Positions 26,364 through 35,940 of a DNA stretch of 64,000 nt are shown piece by piece. Location: contig NZ_NCXO01000011.1 in assembly GCF_002104795.1 (NCBI RefSeq), positions 1-64,000 of the forward strand, given 5' to 3'. How positions within the stretch are numbered: position 1 is the stretch's first letter; every line of letters starts with the position of its first letter. The stretch comes from Mycolicibacillus koreensis. GTDB taxonomy: Bacteria; Actinomycetota; Actinomycetes; Mycobacteriales; Mycobacteriaceae. Under the pieces are notes generated by a model that was given only the letters and a program-made list of their open reading frames with translations, searched no databases and had not been told where the DNA came from. The position numbers and the translations under genes are program-made.

Positions 26364-26912
26364 ATGAGTAATTTCCCGGCCCGCATCCCCGTTGCCCCCG
26401 GTCTGCGCGACCTGGGGCTGTTCAATTGGGTGTTTTGCAAACTCACCGCCCGCAAGCAACAGGTGCCGCAGGCTCACTTGTTCACCACCCTCGGCCAGCA
26501 CCGCCGGCTGATGTGGGCGTGGCTGCCGTTCGCCGGCATGTTGCTCGGAGCGGGAAAGCTGCCCAAAACCGACACCGAGTTGGTGATCCTGCGTGTCGGG
26601 CACCTGCGTCACGCCGAATACGAACTGCAGCACCACCGCCGCATCGGGCGCCAGCGCGGCCTCGACGAGGCCACCCAGACGGCGATCTTCGCCGGCGCTG
26701 ACGCCGACGGGCTCACCGAACGGCAGCGCGCCCTGGTGGCCGGGGTCGACGAGTTGGTGGGCACCCGCACGCTCTCCGACGACGCGTGGAAGCGGCTCTC
26801 CGCCCACCTCACCCGCCAGCAGCTGATCGAATTCGTCACGCTCGCCGGACAATACGATGCGCTGGCGGCGACGTTGAGCGCGCTGCGTGTTCCGCTGGAT
26901 TTCGACGACTGA
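26364..26912 (+). CDS. Carboxymuconolactone decarboxylase-family protein (Rv0464c-like)
   Basis: A 182-residue AhpD/CMD-type helical protein. The core HHRRIGRQRGLDEATQTAIF follows LVILRVGHLRHAEYELQ, where AhpD-like enzymes have the E-x-x-C-x-x-C-x-x-x-H peroxidase motif; here the two cysteines are missing and only His/Glu-type residues remain, so it is not a canonical AhpD peroxidase. Its function is unknown. It follows ramB by 50 nt on the same strand and ends 3 nt before the MMPL gene. Confidence 0.8.
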   Translation: MSNFPARIPVAPGLRDLGLFNWVFCKLTARKQQVPQAHLFTTLGQHRRLMWAWLPFAGMLLGAGKLPKTDTELVILRVGHLRHAEYELQHHRRIGRQRGLDEATQTAIFAGADADGLTERQRALVAGVDELVGTRTLSDDAWKRLSAHLTRQQLIEFVTLAGQYDALAATLSALRVPLDFDD

Positions 26913-26915
26913 GCC

Positions 26916-29012
26916 GTGATCTGGCGACGCATCGCCGAAACGGTGACCGGTCGGCACGGCTACTTGCCGGCGGCGCTGCTGATCAGCATCGGGGTGCTGG
27001 TTCTGCTGGCGGCGGGAGGCAACGACGCCGGCGGCCAGGCCCCGCAGCTGGTTCCCGCCGACGCCGACGCCGCCCGGGTCAACGCTGTGAGCACCGAATT
27101 CGACGGCGGCGACCGGGCCCCGGTCCTGCTGGTGGTAACCCGCACCGACGACCAGCCCCTCGGCGAGACCGACGTGGCGGCCGTCGCTGCCGCCACCGAC
27201 CGGATGCGCGCCGCCCTGCCCGACGCCGACGGCCCGGCCCCGCCCCCGATGGTCTCTGCCGACGGGCGCGCGGCGGTCGGGCTGGTGAGGGTCTCCGCCG
27301 CGCTGTCGGGATTCGACCTCGACGACACGGTGGCCGCCCTGCGCGACGCCGCCCGCGACGGGCTGCCCGCGCGGCTGACCGCGGCGGTCACCGGCGGCCC
27401 CGCCTTCGGCGCCGACATCGCCGACGCGTTCACCGGCGCCAACATCACGCTGCTGGCGGTGACCGCGGCGGTCGTGGCGGTGTTGCTGATCGTCACCTAC
27501 CGCTCACCGCTGCTGTGGCTGGTGCCGCTGGCGGTGATCGGTGTCGCCGACCGGGTGGCCACCGCCGTCGGGACCGCGGTGGCCTCGGCGACCGGGCTGA
27601 GCTTCGACGGCTCCACCGCCGGGATCACCAGTGTGCTGGTGTTCGGTGCCGGAACCAACTACGCGTTGCTGCTGATCTCGCGGTACCGCCACGAGTTGCG
27701 GTGCCACCGCGATCATCGGGCGGCGCTGGCGGAGGCGGTGCGCACCGCCGGCCCGGCGATCGTGGCGAGCAACGCCACGGTGGTGCTGGCCTTGGTGACG
27801 CTGCTGCTGGCGGTGATCCCGAGCACCCGCAGCCTCGGCGCGCTCGCCGCATGCGCGCTGGTGGTGGCCGCACTCGCGGTGCTGGTGGTGTTGCCACCGC
27901 TGTTGGCGCTCTGCGGACGGCGGCTGTTCTGGCCGTTCATTCCGCGTCCGGGCGCCGACGGCGAGCACGACCGCGGCTGGTGGCATCGCGTCGGTGAGAC
28001 GGTCGCCGCACGTCCGGTGCTGGTCGCCGTCGGGACCACCGCGGTGCTGGTGGCCCTCACCGGCGGGCTGGCGGGACTGCACACCGGGCTGTCGCAGACA
28101 GAACAGTTCCGGGTCAGCGCGGAATCGGTGAGCGGGTTCGACACCCTGGCTCGCCATTTTCCTGCCGGCCTGGTCAGCCCCACCGTGGTCATCGCCCCGA
28201 CCTCCCGGGCGGCGGCGGTGCACGACGCGATCGAGGCCACCGCGGGGGTGGTGTCGGCGCGCGCCACCGGGGCTTCGGCGAGCGGGCTGACCCGCTGGTC
28301 GGTGATCACCGACGCGCCACCGGCCTCCGCGGAGGCGTTCGCCACGATCACCGCGCTGCGGGCGGCCACCGCCGCCGCCGATCCGGCCGCGCTGGTCGGC
28401 GGCCCCGACGCCGAAGCCCTCGATGTGCGCGACGGGTCGGTGCACGACCGGCGGGTGGTGATACCGGCGATCCTGGCGGTGATCGTGGTGGTGCTGTTCG
28501 TGTTGCTGCGAGCGGTGCCGGCCCCGCCGGTGCTGCTGGCGGCCACCGCGCTGTCGGCGCTGGCCGCCCTCGGGGTCGGCGGCTGGGCCGCGGTGCACCT
28601 GTTCGGCTTCCCCGCCCTGGACAACTCCACCCCGCTGTACGCGTTTTTGTTCCTGGCCGCCCTCGGGGTGGACTACACGATCTTCCTGGTGGTCCGGGCC
28701 CGCGAAGAGACCCGTGGACGCGACACCGCCGCGGGAATGATCCGGGCGGTGTCGGCCACCGGGGCGGTGATCACCAGTGCCGGTGTGGTGCTGGCGGCGG
28801 TCTTCGCCGTGCTCGGGGTGCTGCCGCTGATGGTGCTCACCCAGCTGGGGATCATCGTCGGTGTGGGCATCCTGCTGGACACCTTTGTGGTGCGCACCCT
28901 GGTGATCCCGGCGTTGTTCACGCTCATCGGCGACCGGATCTGGTGGCCGCAACGACCGTGGGTGCCGGTCGGCGACGACCCGCACCACAGCTCCTACCGA
29001 AGGGAGACCTGA
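26916..29012 (+). CDS. MMPL/RND-family membrane transporter
   Basis: A 698-residue protein with two RND repeats: TM1 near 16-34, an extracytoplasmic loop (about 40-165), a five-helix bundle (about 170-330), then TM7 near 368-388, a second loop (about 390-525) and a second bundle (about 525-690). The proton-relay region shows GAGTNYALLLISRYRHEL in the first half and LGVDYTIFLVVRAREET in the second. It resembles the smaller actinobacterial MMPL transporters that export lipids, drugs or siderophores. GTG 26916 lies 3 nt after the CMD stop, so the two are co-transcribed. Substrate unknown; no MmpS partner is adjacent. Confidence 0.87.
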   Translation: MIWRRIAETVTGRHGYLPAALLISIGVLVLLAAGGNDAGGQAPQLVPADADAARVNAVSTEFDGGDRAPVLLVVTRTDDQPLGETDVAAVAAATDRMRAALPDADGPAPPPMVSADGRAAVGLVRVSAALSGFDLDDTVAALRDAARDGLPARLTAAVTGGPAFGADIADAFTGANITLLAVTAAVVAVLLIVTYRSPLLWLVPLAVIGVADRVATAVGTAVASATGLSFDGSTAGITSVLVFGAGTNYALLLISRYRHELRCHRDHRAALAEAVRTAGPAIVASNATVVLALVTLLLAVIPSTRSLGALAACALVVAALAVLVVLPPLLALCGRRLFWPFIPRPGADGEHDRGWWHRVGETVAARPVLVAVGTTAVLVALTGGLAGLHTGLSQTEQFRVSAESVSGFDTLARHFPAGLVSPTVVIAPTSRAAAVHDAIEATAGVVSARATGASASGLTRWSVITDAPPASAEAFATITALRAATAAADPAALVGGPDAEALDVRDGSVHDRRVVIPAILAVIVVVLFVLLRAVPAPPVLLAATALSALAALGVGGWAAVHLFGFPALDNSTPLYAFLFLAALGVDYTIFLVVRAREETRGRDTAAGMIRAVSATGAVITSAGVVLAAVFAVLGVLPLMVLTQLGIIVGVGILLDTFVVRTLVIPALFTLIGDRIWWPQRPWVPVGDDPHHSSYRRET

Positions 29013-29506
29013 TGCGCGCGACAACGCTGGTGGCCACCACCGTCGCGGTCGCGGTGACCGCGACGATCGGCGGCGCGGTCACCGCCCCGGCGGTGCAGTC
29101 CCGCTGGTACGCCCGACTCCACAAACCTCCCTATCAACCACCGCGGCAGGTCTTTCCGGTGGTGTGGCCGGTGCTCTACGTCGACCTCGCAGCGGTCTCG
29201 GCCGCCACGATCGACGAGCTGCACCGCCGTGGCGCCCGCGGCGCCGCCCGCCGCTACCGGTTGGCACTGGCGGTGAACCTGGTGCTCAATGCAGGCTGGT
29301 CGTGGCTGTTCTTCGGCCGCCGCCGCCTCCGCGGGGCGGCGGTGACCGCCGCGGCCCTCACGCTCAGCAGCGCCGACCTGACCCGCCGCGCCGCCGTGGT
29401 GGACGCGCGCCGCGGTGCGCTGCTCGCCGCCTACCCGAGTTGGTGCGCGTTCGCGACCGCGTTATCCACTCACCTGTGGGTGACGAACCGGGGCCGGGTG
29501 CTTTAG
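29012..29506 (+). CDS. TspO/MBR-family protein
   Basis: A 164-residue membrane protein with about five hydrophobic helices and the TspO signature: WYARLHKPPYQPPRQVFPVVWPVLYV at about 30-55 (Trp, KPP..PP, Trp), then NLVLNAGWSWLFFGRR and a Trp-rich C-terminus. TspO proteins bind porphyrins and cholesterol-like ligands and are linked to oxidative stress. The ATG shares its first base with the stop of the MMPL gene, so the two are translationally coupled. The last 4 nt overlap the convergent epimerase gene. Confidence 0.88.
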   Translation: MRATTLVATTVAVAVTATIGGAVTAPAVQSRWYARLHKPPYQPPRQVFPVVWPVLYVDLAAVSAATIDELHRRGARGAARRYRLALAVNLVLNAGWSWLFFGRRRLRGAAVTAAALTLSSADLTRRAAVVDARRGALLAAYPSWCAFATALSTHLWVTNRGRVL

Positions 29507-30858
29507 TCCCGGACCCGGCCGAGCAGGTGCCGCAGCGCCGGTTCCAGCGTGGTGTGGCGGAACACGTGCCCGTCGCGCATCAGCCGGTCGGGGGCCACCC
29601 GCTGGCTGGCCTGCGCCATCTCCCGGGCCCCCTGGGCACCGAGGAGCAGCCGCGGCCCCAGCGCCGGCACCGGAAGCACCGTGGGGCGGCGCAGCACGCG
29701 TCCGAGGGTGCGGGTGTAGTCGAGGTTGCGCACCGGGTTCGGGGCGACCGCGTTGACCGGCCCGGCCAGGGCGGTGTCCCACAGGCCGCGGTGGAAGATG
29801 TCGACCAGGTCGTCGATGCCGATCCACGACAGCCATTGGCGGCCGTCGCCGAGGCGCCCGCCCAGCCCGGCGCGGAACAGCGGCAGCTGCAGTCCCAGGG
29901 TGCCGCCGCGGGGGGATTGCACGATCCCGATGCGCACCGTCACCACCCGCTGCCCGGCGGCGGTGGCCGGTGCGGTCGCCGCCTCCCAGTCGACGGCCAG
30001 CTGCGCCAGGAAATCGTCGCCGCGTTCGCTGTCTTCGGTGAGCACCTCATCGCCGCGGTGCGCACCGTAGTAGCCGATGCCCGACGCCGAGAGCAGCGTG
30101 ACCGGTGTGTCGGCGGCGGCCACCAGGTCAGCCAGCCGACGGGTCGGCACGACGCGCGAGTCCCGCAGCTCGCGGCGGTGCGCCTCGGTGAAGCGCCCGG
30201 CCACCGACTCACCGGCCAGGTGGATCACCGCATCGACGCCGTCGAGCAGATCCGGATGCGGATCAGCCGGATTCCACTGCCGCTCACCGGGATTGGCGGC
30301 CGCCCGGCGCACCAGCCGGATGACCCGGTGCCCCCCGGTGGACAGAAACGCGGTCAACGCCGAGCCGACCAGACCGGAGGCTCCGGTCACCGCGATCGTG
30401 CGCGGCGACAGCCCCGCCGCGGCGGCCCGGCCGTGGGCGGCCAGGTCGGCGGCGAGTTGGCGATGCCGGTAGGCGAACATCGGCCGCAGCGCGAACGCGG
30501 GGACCGGGGCGTCGATGCGGTCGGTGAGCCGGGTGCGGTCGGGTCCGACCTCGGCGAAGTCGTGGGTGTGCTGCCAGCGCACCAGCGCCCAGGCCGGCAG
30601 CGAGGCCAGCCCGTCGCGCCCGATCCGGTCGACGAACCGCGCCGGCGGGTCGTAGCCGTCGGGCTGGTGGTCGGCCACCCAGCGCAGCCCGCCGGGCAGC
30701 CGCAACTGCGCGCGGCCGTCGGCCAGCGAACCGGCCTCGGCGATCACCCGCATCGACTGCCACGGCGGGGAGAGCCGGTGGATCGCCCCCGGCCGGGCGT
30801 GCCAGGCGAACACCTCGTCGCGCGGGGCCTCCAACACAGTCGAATAGCTCAGTCCCAT
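29503..30858 (-). CDS. SRPBCC-epimerase fusion (TIGR01777-type)
   Basis: A 451-residue two-domain protein. Residues 1-145 resemble an SRPBCC/START-like ligand domain (YSTVLEAPRDEVFAWHARPGAIHRLSPPW). Residues 155-450 are an atypical SDR epimerase of the TIGR01777/YfcH group: VTGASGLVGSALT, VIHLAGESVAGRFT, SGIGYYG and a DUF1731-like C-terminus. M. tuberculosis Rv2216 has only the epimerase part as I recall. ATG 30858 was chosen over ATG 30870 because TATGGT (30866-30871) lies 7 nt upstream of it and overlaps the other ATG. It is divergent from the secreted protein at 30902. Confidence 0.83.
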   Translation of the reverse strand: MGLSYSTVLEAPRDEVFAWHARPGAIHRLSPPWQSMRVIAEAGSLADGRAQLRLPGGLRWVADHQPDGYDPPARFVDRIGRDGLASLPAWALVRWQHTHDFAEVGPDRTRLTDRIDAPVPAFALRPMFAYRHRQLAADLAAHGRAAAAGLSPRTIAVTGASGLVGSALTAFLSTGGHRVIRLVRRAAANPGERQWNPADPHPDLLDGVDAVIHLAGESVAGRFTEAHRRELRDSRVVPTRRLADLVAAADTPVTLLSASGIGYYGAHRGDEVLTEDSERGDDFLAQLAVDWEAATAPATAAGQRVVTVRIGIVQSPRGGTLGLQLPLFRAGLGGRLGDGRQWLSWIGIDDLVDIFHRGLWDTALAGPVNAVAPNPVRNLDYTRTLGRVLRRPTVLPVPALGPRLLLGAQGAREMAQASQRVAPDRLMRDGHVFRHTTLEPALRHLLGRVRD

Positions 30859-30901
30859 AGTGGCTACCATAGGCTGCCGCCGGCGCGGTTACGCTTTGCC
30901 C

Positions 30902-31357
30902 ATGCGCATGCCCATGCCCATGCTCGGTGCGGTGATCATCGCGGTGGCGGCTTTCGCCGCCGCGCCGAGCGCGCACGCCGGGCCCTACGGTGACTTCTTC
31001 ACCAGCCCGTCGCGAAACATCGACTGCGTCATCAGCGCGGCCTCCACAGCCACCCCGGCGCGCCCGGCGGCGGTGCGCTGCGATCTGCGGGAACGCACCT
31101 TCACCCCGCCGCCGCGCCCCCCGGACTGCGGCATGGGGCCGTGGGCGAAGAGTGTGCGCCTGGCGCGCGGGGCCCCGCCGCGGTTCACCTGCATCTCCGA
31201 CTCGACGGTCAGCGACGAGGCGGTGGTCCTCGACTACGGCCGGCACCTCGCCGCCCAGGGCTTCGACTGCCTCAGCGGACGCGACGGCATCCGCTGCACC
31301 GACACCACCACCGGCCGCGGCTTCCGGCTCGCCGCCGACTCCTACGAGTTCTTCTGA
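30902..31357 (+). CDS. Small secreted protein, DUF6636-like
   Basis: A 151-residue exported protein. The signal peptide [18 protein letters not shown] with cleavage near SAHA is followed by a mature domain starting [15 protein letters not shown], with six cysteines in total that could form three disulfides. The opening resembles the DUF6636 family of actinobacterial secreted proteins, of unknown function. ATG 30902 is 6 nt after TACGCT (30890-30895), the leaderless pattern. Its last 16 nt overlap the convergent PPE gene. Confidence 0.65.
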   Translation: MRMPMPMLGAVIIAVAAFAAAPSAHAGPYGDFFTSPSRNIDCVISAASTATPARPAAVRCDLRERTFTPPPRPPDCGMGPWAKSVRLARGAPPRFTCISDSTVSDEAVVLDYGRHLAAQGFDCLSGRDGIRCTDTTTGRGFRLAADSYEFF

Positions 31358-32790
31358 TCGGGAGCCTCGGCGGGGCCGCTCGGCGTGGCCCAGCTCCGGG
31401 GCACCATCGGGCCGGTCTCCTCGCCGGCCCGGGTGGCCAGCCCGCCGGCGACGGCCGCTGCGCCGACGGTGCCGGCGAAACCGATCGGTCCGGCGCCCCG
31501 CGTCGAGGCAGCGGGCCCGGCGCCCTCGCGGTATTCGTAGCGGTAGCCGCGGGCGAGTATCCGCGGCCGGCTGTGGCGCGCCGCGGTCGTCGGCGTCGCG
31601 GACTCGGTGTCCCCGGGCGCGGCGGCCCCGGCCGTCCGCTGCGCCGATCGCACCGCACGGCGCCGCAGGACGACGGCATCCGACGGCGGCGGCGCGGCCC
31701 CGACGACGTAGCCGGCGACACCGGGGGGCCCGGCCGCCGGGGGCGCCCCCGGCGTCGCAACCGGTGCGGCCACCGGCGCCGCCGCACCCGGCGCCGGAGC
31801 CGGGGCGACGCCGCTGGGTGCGGGGGCGACCGACGACGGCGCTCCGCTCGTCGTCGCGGGGAGGTCGGCCGGGGCCGGGGCGAGCTGCCCGGCCGGCACC
31901 GCCGGAGGGCCGCCGACGTGGGCGAGTCCGGCCAGCCCGGCCAGCCCGGCGGTGCCGGCGAAGCCGGGCAGGATGCCCGCCGGCGGGATCAGCGCGAACA
32001 TCGTCTCGGTCAATTCGGTGATCTGCGGGGCGAACGTGAGCGCCACCTCGCCCGCCCAGTGCGGCACCTCGGTGATCAGCACCGGGTCGCTGAGCAGGTT
32101 CTCCAGCGCCCCGACCGGGTTCAGGCCGGCCCCCGACAGGTCCTTGCCGATGGCGGTGGTGATGTCACCGATGCGGGTCTGCCACCAGCTGAGCTTGGTC
32201 GGGCCGCCGTCGTCGTCCTGGCTTTTGCCCGGCGTTGCGGCTTTGAGGATCTGCGGGGCCGCCGCGGCGTGCGGGGCGGCGGCGACCGCTGCGGTCGACG
32301 CGGCCTGGTAGGTGGTCATGGTGGTGGCCGCCTGGATCCACATCCGGGTGTAGTCGGCTTCGTTGATCGCGATCGGGATCAGGTTGATGCCGAAGAAGTT
32401 CGTCGCCTCCAGTACGGCGTGGGTGGCGTGATTGAGGGCGAGTTCGGCCAGGGTGGGCATCGCCGCGAGCGCTGCGGTGTAGGCCGCGGCCGACGCCTCC
32501 TGGGCCGAAGCGGTCCGGGCGGCCGCCTCTCCCATCTCGGTGAGCCACACCAGATAGGGAACATGCGCCGCCACATAGGATTCCGCGCTCGGACCCTGCC
32601 ATGCGCCGGTCTGCACCCCGGTCACGACCGTGCTGAGGGCCGCCGCGGTCTCGGCGTACTGGACGCTCAGCGCTCGCCAGGCGGCTGCGGCGGCCAACAG
32701 CGGGCCGGGTCCGGGACCGCTGCTCAACGCCGCCGAATGCACCTCCGGCGGAGCGGCGATCCACAGCGGGGTCCACAGCGGGGCGGTCAC
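31342..32790 (-). CDS. PPE-family protein, PPE-PPW subfamily
   Basis: A 482-residue protein with the PPE domain at the N-terminus (PPE at about 13-15; helical region to about 175 with [12 protein letters not shown]). The middle is rich in Pro/Ala. The C-terminus has GFAGT and PMVPRSW, the GFXGT and PxxPxxW landmarks of the PPW subfamily. PPE proteins are exported by ESX/type VII systems, usually with a PE partner; no PE gene is next to this one. GTG 32790 follows GGGAGGCAGCG at ribosome-site distance. The spacer to 32911 is AT-rich and probably holds the promoter. Confidence 0.9.
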   Translation of the reverse strand: MTAPLWTPLWIAAPPEVHSAALSSGPGPGPLLAAAAAWRALSVQYAETAAALSTVVTGVQTGAWQGPSAESYVAAHVPYLVWLTEMGEAAARTASAQEASAAAYTAALAAMPTLAELALNHATHAVLEATNFFGINLIPIAINEADYTRMWIQAATTMTTYQAASTAAVAAAPHAAAAPQILKAATPGKSQDDDGGPTKLSWWQTRIGDITTAIGKDLSGAGLNPVGALENLLSDPVLITEVPHWAGEVALTFAPQITELTETMFALIPPAGILPGFAGTAGLAGLAGLAHVGGPPAVPAGQLAPAPADLPATTSGAPSSVAPAPSGVAPAPAPGAAAPVAAPVATPGAPPAAGPPGVAGYVVGAAPPPSDAVVLRRRAVRSAQRTAGAAAPGDTESATPTTAARHSRPRILARGYRYEYREGAGPAASTRGAGPIGFAGTVGAAAVAGGLATRAGEETGPMVPRSWATPSGPAEAPDQKNS

Positions 32791-32910
32791 CGATCGCTGC
32801 CTCCCGTCTGGCGTCGCACCGGGCTCGCGCGACCCGTTCGGCAGCGACACTAACGGTCGAAAATCCGTATTTAAGAGTAATTACCTGAATTTTTTCTGCA
32901 TATGCGGATG

Positions 32911-34128
32911 CTATTGGGCTTCGGGGACGAGGAAGCCGGCAGCGAGCAGGCTGCGCACCAGGTGGGTTTGGGCCCCGCGGCTCAGCCCCGGCACGTCCCG
33001 CACCCGAAACGGCTCGGTGCGCGCGGCCAGGAACCGCAGCGCCGGCTCGTGCTCGGCGCCGCGGCGCAGCAGCACCTGCGCGAACTGCAGCCCGACACCG
33101 TCGGGCAGCGGGATCACCCGGGCATACAGCGGCTGATACCGACGCAGCACCGTCTCGGCGTCGACGTCGCCGGTGACCGCCGCGGGCTGAACCGGTGGGC
33201 AGCGCCCCCGGCGCGACACGATGTTCGCCAAGGCGGCCAGCCCGGCGTCGATCGCCGCGGGCTCGCCGACCGCCTCGACCGTCGGGGCGAGCCGGCGCCC
33301 CAGCTCGGCGCGCACCGCCGGATCATCGAGGTAGCGTGCCGGGAGTCGCTCGTGGAGACGCTCGTCGGTGAGGCTCAACGCGTGCACCACATGGGTGAGC
33401 AACGTGAGCAGGGTCGGCGCATGCAGCCCGACCGTCAGGTGCAGTGACGCTTCCGGCCCGGTCGCCGCGGCGTGCGGCGCCCCCCGCGGCAGATACAGCA
33501 CGTCCCCGGGGGCCAACCGCAGCACGGTCGGCGCCGGCAGCCCGGTGACATCCAGCTGCTCGTGGCGTGCCATGAACGCGGCGGGCACCGGCGCGTCGCC
33601 GTAGAGGTGCCAGTGTTTGGTGCCGCCGATCTGCAGGACCATCACGTCGTGGGGGTCGTAGTGCGGGACGAAACCGGTCGCCGACGGTGGTGTGAGGTAG
33701 GCGTTGACCTGGGCGGGGAAGTTCAGTTCGACCTCCAGGGAGTGCGCGAGGTCGGCGACGGAGCGCAGATAGCGTTCCAGCTTGTTGATGACGATCGTGT
33801 AGCCGGCGGCGAAGTCCTGCTGCACCCGCGCCACATCCAAGGTGCCGTCTGCGGCGCGGTAGTGGTCGGCCTCGCGCTGCTCCTCGCCGCGAACCAGCCG
33901 CAGCGTGGACGGGTCCGGCCGCACGCACTCCAGGAGCTCGGCGGTCGACGGCGGCACCAGGCCCGCGAAATAGTCGGGGTCGTCGCGGTGGACGTGGTGG
34001 CGCGCCACGGTCCAGACGTCGTCGAGAAACGTCTGCACCGGCAGCGGCGTGAGCAGCCACGCCAGCGTCGACTCCGCCGTGGCCCCTCCCCCTTCGTCCT
34101 CGGCCGACCCGGCCGTCGCCGCAACCAC
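32911..34128 (-). CDS. JmjC-like cupin oxygenase
   Basis: A 405-residue protein with a JmjC/cupin_4 domain. The iron ligands are His156 and Asp158 in PHYDPHDVMVLQ and His219 in LPRGAPHAA; KHWHLY and LAPGDVLYLPRG are typical neighbours. It resembles bacterial ROXA-type 2-oxoglutarate/Fe(II) ribosomal-protein hydroxylases, so protein hydroxylation is a reasonable guess; no substrate can be read. The C-terminal part is a winged-helix-like region, common in that group. GTG 34128 begins 4 nt after the lpdC stop with no good ribosome site, suggesting coupling to lpdC. Confidence 0.75.
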   Translation of the reverse strand: MVAATAGSAEDEGGGATAESTLAWLLTPLPVQTFLDDVWTVARHHVHRDDPDYFAGLVPPSTAELLECVRPDPSTLRLVRGEEQREADHYRAADGTLDVARVQQDFAAGYTIVINKLERYLRSVADLAHSLEVELNFPAQVNAYLTPPSATGFVPHYDPHDVMVLQIGGTKHWHLYGDAPVPAAFMARHEQLDVTGLPAPTVLRLAPGDVLYLPRGAPHAAATGPEASLHLTVGLHAPTLLTLLTHVVHALSLTDERLHERLPARYLDDPAVRAELGRRLAPTVEAVGEPAAIDAGLAALANIVSRRGRCPPVQPAAVTGDVDAETVLRRYQPLYARVIPLPDGVGLQFAQVLLRRGAEHEPALRFLAARTEPFRVRDVPGLSRGAQTHLVRSLLAAGFLVPEAQ

Positions 34129-34132
34129 CGGG

Positions 34133-35530
34133 TCACATGTTGATCATGTGCCCGATCAGCCCGTGGAAGCACTCCTGCAACGCCTCGGACATGGTCGGGT
34201 GGGTGTGCACGTTGCGGGCCAACTCGGCGGCGGTCAGGTCCCACTTCTGCGCCAGGGTCAGCTCGGGCAGCAGCTCGGAGACGTCGTGGCCGACCATGTG
34301 CCCGCCGAGCAGCTCGCCGTAGGTCGCGTCGGCGATCAGCTTGACGAAACCGCTGGGGTCGCCGGCCCCGTGCGCCTTGGCGTTGGCGGTGAACGGGAAC
34401 TTGGCGACCTTGACGTCGTAGCCCTCGTCGCGGGCCTGCTGCTCGGTGAGCCCGAAGCTGGCGACCTGCGGCTGGCAGAACGTGGCCCGCGGCATCATCC
34501 GGTAGTCACCGAGGGGCATCGTCTCTGCCCCGCCGATGGTCTCGGCGGCCACCACGCCCTGCGCCTCGGCCACGTGCGCCAACTGCAGCAGCCCGGTCAC
34601 GTCGCCGATCGCGTAGATGTGGTCGACGCTGGTGCGTAGGTACTCGTTGACGCCGATCGCGTTGCGGTCGGTCAGCGCCACCCCGGCGTCGTCCAGGCCG
34701 TAGCCCTCGACGTTGGGGGCGAACCCGATCGCCTGCAGCACCTTGTCGGCGGTGAGGGTCTCGGCGTTGCCGTCCTTGCTGACGGTGACGCCGACCTGAT
34801 CGCCGCGGTCGTCGATGCTCTCCACCTTGGTGCCGGTGCGGATCGTCACGCCCAGCTTCTTGAACTGTTTCTCGATCTCCTTGGAGACGTCGGGGTCCTC
34901 GTTGGGCAGCACCCGCGGCAGGAACTCCACGATCGTCACGTCGACGCCGTAGTTGGCCAGCACGTAGCCGAACTCCATGCCGATCGCCCCGGCGCCGGCG
35001 ATGACGATCGAGTCGGGCAGCTCGCGGGTCAGGATCAGCTTCTCGTAGGTGACCACGTTCTCCGAGAGGCTGGTGCCCGGCACCAGCCGGGTGCTGGACC
35101 CGGTGGCGATGATGGCGTTGTCGAAGGTGACCTCTTCGGTGCCGCCCTCGTTGAGCTCCACCGCGATGGTGCGCGCGTCGGTGAACCGGCCGTAGCCGTG
35201 GATCTCGGTGATCTTGTTCTTCTTCATCAGGTAATGCACACCGGCGACGCGCCCGTCGGCGATCTTGCGGCTGCGGTCGAAGGCGACGCCGTAGTCGAAC
35301 GTGGCCTGCCCACTGATGCCGAACATCTCGGCGTCCTTGGTGAAGATGTGGGCCAATTCGGCGTTGCGCAGCAGCGCCTTCGAGGGGATGCACCCGACGT
35401 TCAGGCAGACCCCGCCCCAATATTTGGGTTCGACGATCGCGGTGGTCAACCCGAGTTGGGCGGCGCGGATCGCGGCGACATACCCGCCGGGGCCGGCTCC
35501 GAGGACGACGACGTCATAGTGGCTAGTCAC
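34133..35530 (-). CDS. lpdC: Dihydrolipoamide dehydrogenase
   Basis: A 465-residue FAD disulfide oxidoreductase: the E3 component of pyruvate and 2-oxoacid dehydrogenases, and in M. tuberculosis also part of the peroxynitrite reductase complex. The FAD motif [17 protein letters not shown] is near the N-terminus, redox cysteines 42 and 47 lie in CLNVGC, the NAD motif is [10 protein letters not shown] and the catalytic His-Glu is in [12 protein letters not shown] near the C-terminus. It closely matches Rv0462. GTG 35530 has TATGGT 6 nt upstream, a leaderless promoter. The mycolic methyltransferase gene is divergent from it. Confidence 0.97.
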   Translation of the reverse strand: MTSHYDVVVLGAGPGGYVAAIRAAQLGLTTAIVEPKYWGGVCLNVGCIPSKALLRNAELAHIFTKDAEMFGISGQATFDYGVAFDRSRKIADGRVAGVHYLMKKNKITEIHGYGRFTDARTIAVELNEGGTEEVTFDNAIIATGSSTRLVPGTSLSENVVTYEKLILTRELPDSIVIAGAGAIGMEFGYVLANYGVDVTIVEFLPRVLPNEDPDVSKEIEKQFKKLGVTIRTGTKVESIDDRGDQVGVTVSKDGNAETLTADKVLQAIGFAPNVEGYGLDDAGVALTDRNAIGVNEYLRTSVDHIYAIGDVTGLLQLAHVAEAQGVVAAETIGGAETMPLGDYRMMPRATFCQPQVASFGLTEQQARDEGYDVKVAKFPFTANAKAHGAGDPSGFVKLIADATYGELLGGHMVGHDVSELLPELTLAQKWDLTAAELARNVHTHPTMSEALQECFHGLIGHMINM

Positions 35531-35850
35531 CCGTTCACCATAAACCTCGCCGGTTTGCCGTCAGCGGCGCGACCGGCGACACACGCGGCCCCCCGTGTTT
35601 AACGGCGTCGCTCCCCGGGGTACCGGACCATAACACCGCTTATCGATGCGGTGACCGGACCGACGTTCCCGCGAGAGGCATCCAGCACATGAGCACAGAT
35701 CCGCCGACACGCCGGTCGCCCCCGGCGGGCGGGGCGTGCCGCACCTCAATCCCCGGGGCAGAAATCGACAACAGCCGATGTCGCGAAACGCGCTCGCCGT
35801 CACCGGCCGTCGCGACCATTTCACCCAAAACATACGTTATGTTACGAGGT
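35531..35850. other. Intergenic region lpdC to mmaA4-like gene
   Basis: No gene is supported. It holds the lpdC leaderless promoter next to 35530 (TATGGT, minus strand), a CACCGC...GCGGTG hairpin near 35634-35652 and the palindromic promoter of the methyltransferase at 35829-35850. The ATG at 35689 opens a frame that reaches the methyltransferase but has no family resemblance and lies upstream of the promoter. Confidence 0.6.
35829..35850 (+). promoter_or_regulatory. Palindromic operator overlapping a -10 box (mmaA4-like gene)
   Basis: AACATA-cgt-TATGTT (35829-35843) is a perfect 6+6 palindrome whose right arm, TATGTT, is a -10 candidate. It lies 7 nt before an in-frame GTG at 35851. A repressor bound here would block the promoter. 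Confidence 0.5.
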
Positions 35851-35940
35851 GTGCGGAGGTTCTCCGCCAGGCGCCGCAGCAACGACTTCACCGACGCAGG
35901 ACGACACGCGACAGGACGACGACGAAAGACGCCAAGGATC

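Noticed and set aside
30859..30870. ATG 30870 as the epimerase start
   Set aside because: TATGGT (30866-30871) overlaps it and lies 7 nt before ATG 30858.
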